Assembly: GCA_049511115.1 (NCBI GenBank) | Contig: JBEKYH010000201.1 | Location: forward strand, 1 to 8,547 | Origin: JBEKYH01 sp049511115 | Lineage (GTDB): Bacteria > Planctomycetota > Phycisphaerae > Tepidisphaerales > Tepidisphaeraceae | Direction: 5' to 3' | Length of the DNA: 8,547 nt | Shown here: positions 6,596-8,547 of the stretch, one piece after another | Numbering within the stretch: position 1 is the first letter of the stretch | Layout: each line of letters opens with the position of its first letter | Notes under the pieces: model-generated | The model's database searches: none | What the model was told of the DNA's origin: nothing | What the model saw: only the letters and a program-made list of their open reading frames with translations | Made by a program: the position numbers and the translations under genes

Positions 6596-6735
6596 GAGAA
6601 AAGGAAGAAGACTCACCACCCGGTCGCAGTAGCGACCTAGAGGACACAGAGGACACGGAGGAAGATGTAAATAGATTTCTTTCTTACCTCTGTGTCCTCT
6701 GTGTCCTCTGTGGTGAGGAATTCTTTGCTTTTCTC
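6596..6735. mobile_element. 140-bp imperfect inverted-repeat element, MITE- or REP-like
   Basis: The arms are bounded by GAGAAAAG (6596-6603) and CTTTTCTC (6728-6735). Inside them CTCACCAC (6612-6619) matches GTGGTGAG (6710-6717), and an 18-bp core (6639-6656) is the exact reverse complement of 6692-6709. The core is a repeated GGACACAGA-type sequence. The left arm carries about 20 extra bases that themselves form a perfect hairpin, GGTCGC-AGTA-GCGACC (6622-6637). The single-stranded loop is about 6666-6681. No transposase is present and I see no clear target-site duplication. Translations of this repeat give a low-complexity HRGHRG peptide, which is not a real protein. It is most likely a non-autonomous dispersed repeat. 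Confidence 0.55.
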
Positions 6736-6771
6736 TTCGAACCGGCGTAAGACGGCAATGCAGACGCCGTA

Positions 6772-6796
6772 TGCAGCCGAGGCATTCTCGGATGCA
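6772..6796. repeat. Hairpin CCGAG/CTCGG with outer TGCA arms
   Basis: CCGAG (6777-6781) pairs with CTCGG (6787-6791) over a 5-nt loop. After one mismatch the stem continues as TGCA/TGCA at 6772-6775 and 6793-6796. Confidence 0.4.
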
Positions 6797-6853
6797 GGGA
6801 AATCGGAAGGTCCTCATTCTGCTGGCTGTCATCCTGAACTCATGTGCCCAGAT

Positions 6854-6937
6854 GAGCGATTCTCCCTTCGACGCTGCTCAGGGCAGGCCTGCCCTGCGAA
6901 TCGATCGGTTCGCGGGCTTTGTTGGGGAGAATCGTTC
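6854..6937. repeat. 13-bp inverted repeat enclosing an 18-bp perfect palindrome
   Basis: GAGCGATTCTCCC (6854-6866) faces GGGAGAATCGTTC (6925-6937), with 12 of 13 bases pairing in strict Watson-Crick terms. Between them lies CAGGGCAGGCCTGCCCTG (6879-6896), a perfect palindrome. The flanks contain TCATCCTGA- and CCTTCGAC..CTCAGGG-type strings that resemble common bacterial intergenic repeats, so this is probably a decayed dispersed repeat or part of a structured RNA. Confidence 0.5.
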
Positions 6938-7028
6938 AGGACGAAGCAGAATCGGCGCAAAACGCTCAGGAAGCTCATTGCCGTGATCGGCGGTCAGAGC
7001 CTGGCGTATGGGTTGGAACTACACCTTC

Positions 7029-7070
7029 GTGGCAATTCTAAGTTTTAGGGCGAATTGCCATATTGTTTTT
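7029..7070 (+). terminator. Strong intrinsic terminator on the plus strand
   Basis: TGGCAATTC (7030-7038) pairs perfectly with GAATTGCCA (7052-7060), a 9-bp stem with a 13-nt loop, followed at once by TATTGTTTTTT (7061-7071). This is a textbook Rho-independent terminator for a rightward transcript. No convincing gene lies upstream on this strand within the preceding kilobase, so it may end an untranslated RNA from this intergenic region. Confidence 0.6.
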
Positions 7071-7082
7071 TGACGAGGGTGG

Positions 7083-7200
7083 GGTGCTTCATTGGCGGAC
7101 TAAAAGCACCAGCTTGCGGACGCCGGCCCGATTCTTTTCGCTTCCTGGATGGAAGCGAAGAGGCTGGGGACTTTCAGCGGCAGGAGTAATACTCCCCTGC
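7083..7200. repeat. Cluster of three hairpins downstream of the terminator
   Basis: The first is GGTGCTT/AAGCACC (7083-7089 with 7104-7110). The second is TTCGCTTCC/GGAAGCGAA (7137-7145 with 7151-7159), a perfect 9-bp stem on a 5-nt loop that extends by about four pairs, two of them G-T. The third is GCAGGAGT pairing with ACT and CCTGC around a CC bulge (7180-7200). An alternative TAATA/TATTA pairing (7187-7191 with 7201-7205) competes with the third stem. Confidence 0.45.
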
Positions 7201-7347
7201 TATTACCATGCGTGGAGAATTCCATCGCCATCTAGGCAATATCCAGCAAGCCGTCGGCGGCGGCGGGACTTACGGCGGATTCGGCACGCAAAAAGACCGC
7301 AATCGTAGCGTTCCGAGAGGGGGCGAGGAGGCAGTTTCGAGTGCCCG

Positions 7348-7371
7348 GCCGCCTTATTGAGGCCTGGCGGC
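7348..7371. repeat. Hairpin GCCGCC/GGCGGC
   Basis: This is a 6-bp GC stem enclosing 12 nt, which can form an inner GCCT/AGGC pairing. It lies about 150 nt before the pentapeptide-repeat gene. No T-tract follows. Confidence 0.3.
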
Positions 7372-7446
7372 GGAAAGATTTGTTATGGATTCAATAAAAC
7401 GCTCGGATCGACTGGTTAGTGGCCTAATGATGTATGTGCGAATTGG

Positions 7447-7511
7447 TTGTGCCAATGGGCTGGAAAAGTAATACAATGAGGCCGTTGGGATAGACTTGCG
7501 AGATGGAGGAG
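7447..7511 (+). promoter_or_regulatory. Possible promoter and clear ribosome-binding site of the pentapeptide-repeat gene
   Basis: GGAGGAG (7505-7511) is a strong ribosome-binding site 5 nt before ATG 7517. Upstream, TACAAT (7472-7477) is a good -10 candidate; the best -35, TTGTGC (7447-7452), sits 19 nt away, which is wide. The ribosome-binding site is well supported and the promoter is not. Confidence 0.45.
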
Positions 7512-7516
7512 ATCAA

Positions 7517-8547
7517 ATGAGGCGCATCCGAGGAAGCGTTAGCGGCCCACGCCGTCGCTCACTTTACGCCGCAGTCGCCGCGATAGCATTTTGTGCGGCA
7601 ATCGTTTGCAGCGCCTCGGGCCAAATACTCGATTGGAACACCGGCCAAGTGATTCCCGGCACACAGGGAATTACCGCGGGACCAGGTGTTGATCTGAGTG
7701 GCTGGAACACGCCGGGGCACCAACTTGAGTATGCGTTCCTGGATGACACGAATCTTACCGACGCCTCGTTTGCAGGTTCGGATCTCGCCAATGCCGAAAT
7801 CTATACCTCGAATTTGACCAGCGCCGACTTAACCAATGCCAACCTCACCAGCGCCGGGTTTACAGGTTCGACCCTGACAGGGGCCAACTTCAGCGGTTCA
7901 GTCATTCAAGGTGTGGATTTCTACCAGACTGTGGGGCTTACCGCCGACCAGGTTTACAGCACTGCGAGCTATACGACAGGCAATCTAACCAGCGTTAATT
8001 TCGAGAGGGTTGATTTAGACGGCTGGAATTTCGCCAATCAAAACCTTTCCAACGCCGGGCTTGCAACTGGGTCGCTGACTGGCACCAATTTCGCCGGCGC
8101 AACAGTAGCCGGGGCAACGTTCATCAGTCTCACTTCCGGTCAACTTTACAGCACGGCCAGCTATGCCATTGGCAATCTGACGGGTATTCAGCTTATTGGA
8201 GACAACCTGACCGGTTGGAATTTGGCGAACCAGAATCTCACGGATGCCTTGCTGAGCGGTACACTTACTAACGCCAATCTCTCCGGCGCAACCGTTTTGG
8301 GGGCAACATTCAATACTACCCTTACCGCCAGCCAACTCTACAGCACGGCTAGTTACGCCAGTGGCAATCTGACGGGGATCTCGTTTAAGGATAACTTAAC
8401 TGGGTGGAATCTCAGCAATCAAAATCTGACCAACGCGAACTTTCAGAGCCTCGCACTCACCAACGCCAACTTATCGGGAGCAGTTATTGACGGGGCGAAT
8501 TTCTCCTCCACCACTTCCGTCGGATTCACGGCTGCCCAGCTCTACAG
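7517..8547 (+). CDS. Exported pentapeptide-repeat protein, N-terminal part (3' end outside window)
   Basis: The frame is open for 343 codons to the window edge. Residues 1-35 form a signal peptide: basic MRRIRGSVSGPRRR, hydrophobic LYAAVAAIAFCAAIVC, probable cleavage after SASG. From about residue 70 the protein consists of pentapeptide repeats of the A(N/D)L type (NLTDA, SFAGS, DLANA, DLTNA, NLTSA), which fold into a right-handed square beta-helix. Superimposed is a 64-residue module marked by YSTASY at 147, 211 and 275 and by a final YS-start at 343, each followed by GNLT, then LxGWNxxNQNL and runs of pentapeptides. The last module is 68 residues. Start ATG 7517 has a strong ribosome-binding site. 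Function is unknown; similar exported planctomycete proteins often end in a PEP-CTERM-type sorting signal, which would lie outside this window. It is transcribed divergently from the lipid operon. Confidence 0.9.
   Translation, partial: MRRIRGSVSGPRRRSLYAAVAAIAFCAAIVCSASGQILDWNTGQVIPGTQGITAGPGVDLSGWNTPGHQLEYAFLDDTNLTDASFAGSDLANAEIYTSNLTSADLTNANLTSAGFTGSTLTGANFSGSVIQGVDFYQTVGLTADQVYSTASYTTGNLTSVNFERVDLDGWNFANQNLSNAGLATGSLTGTNFAGATVAGATFISLTSGQLYSTASYAIGNLTGIQLIGDNLTGWNLANQNLTDALLSGTLTNANLSGATVLGATFNTTLTASQLYSTASYASGNLTGISFKDNLTGWNLSNQNLTNANFQSLALTNANLSGAVIDGANFSSTTSVGFTAAQLY

Larger units (their letters stand above)
6204..7516. other. 1.3-kb intergenic region rich in inverted and tandem repeats, between divergent genes
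   Basis: No frame here has recognisable protein features. From left to right it holds a possible minus-strand promoter for the lipid operon, a 7-bp tandem repeat (about 6329-6363), a GCGGCT/AGCCGC hairpin (6385-6407), an ATGGGT/ACCCAT hairpin (6553-6568), a 140-bp inverted-repeat element (6596-6735), a hairpin at 6772-6796, a 13-bp inverted repeat enclosing an 18-bp palindrome (6854-6937), a plus-strand intrinsic terminator (7030-7070), three more hairpins (7083-7200), and a GCCGCC/GGCGGC hairpin (7348-7371). The density of structure suggests decayed small mobile or repetitive elements, structured RNA, or both. Confidence 0.55.

Noticed and set aside
6204..6656. N-terminal extension of the intact dehydratase frame
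   Set aside because: The frame is open, but the added ~150 residues are Ser/Pro/Arg low-complexity translated from tandem repeats and part of the inverted-repeat element. The family N-terminus begins at GTG 6203.
6639..6709. Repeated CTCTGTGTC units as a possible CRISPR array
   Set aside because: The units are adjacent and inverted with no unique spacers, so this is a hairpin repeat.
6560..6832. Minus-strand 90-residue frame containing HRGHRGHRG
   Set aside because: It is a translation of the GGACACAGA-type inverted repeat and runs through both arms, so it is not a credible protein.
6692..7048. Plus-strand 118-residue frame before the terminator
   Set aside because: It starts inside the inverted-repeat element, ends in the terminator loop and has no protein-like features; a non-coding transcript is more plausible.
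7063..7308. Plus-strand 81-residue frame
   Set aside because: It starts inside the terminator T-tract, translates several hairpins, and has an Arg-rich low-complexity end.

Overview
The window looks like chromosomal DNA of a planctomycete or a close relative in the PVC group, probably free-living. Three signs support this. A large secreted protein carries a LEPR-XLL motif (IEPLEDRLL). An exported pentapeptide-repeat protein is built from 64-residue super-repeats. A compact fatty-acid-type gene set has the two-synthase, two-dehydratase, one-carrier composition I associate with planctomycetes. The assignment comes from motif recognition, not a database search. The DNA is GC-rich, so most open frames opposite the real genes are shadows.

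Layout. Positions 1-1675 (minus strand) hold the N-terminal 558 residues of a surface or secreted protein with LEPR-XLL, PKD and delta-60 repeat modules; its C-terminus lies outside the window. Positions 1676-2129 are mostly non-coding, with one doubtful small ORF. Positions 2130-6203 (minus strand) hold a tight five-gene operon. In transcription order it encodes an intact FabZ-like dehydratase, a long acyl carrier protein, a second FabZ-like protein lacking the catalytic His, a ketosynthase-like protein lacking both catalytic His residues, and an intact FabF-type ketosynthase. Gaps between genes are 7-39 nt. Positions 6204-7516 have no convincing gene but are rich in structure: a possible operon promoter, a 7-bp tandem repeat, a 140-bp inverted-repeat element, palindromes and a strong plus-strand intrinsic terminator with no recognisable gene in front of it. 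Positions 7517-8547 (plus strand) hold the start of the exported pentapeptide-repeat protein.

How the genes may work together. The operon encodes condensation and dehydration modules acting on chains carried by a dedicated ACP. In both enzyme classes one copy has a full active site and its partner is degenerate. This resembles ketosynthase/chain-length-factor and paired-dehydratase systems more than housekeeping fatty acid synthesis. No ketoreductase, acyltransferase or enoyl reductase is present, so those steps must come from elsewhere. The most plausible inference is a specialised lipid or polyene-like pathway with an unknown product. The flanking secreted proteins appear functionally unrelated to it.
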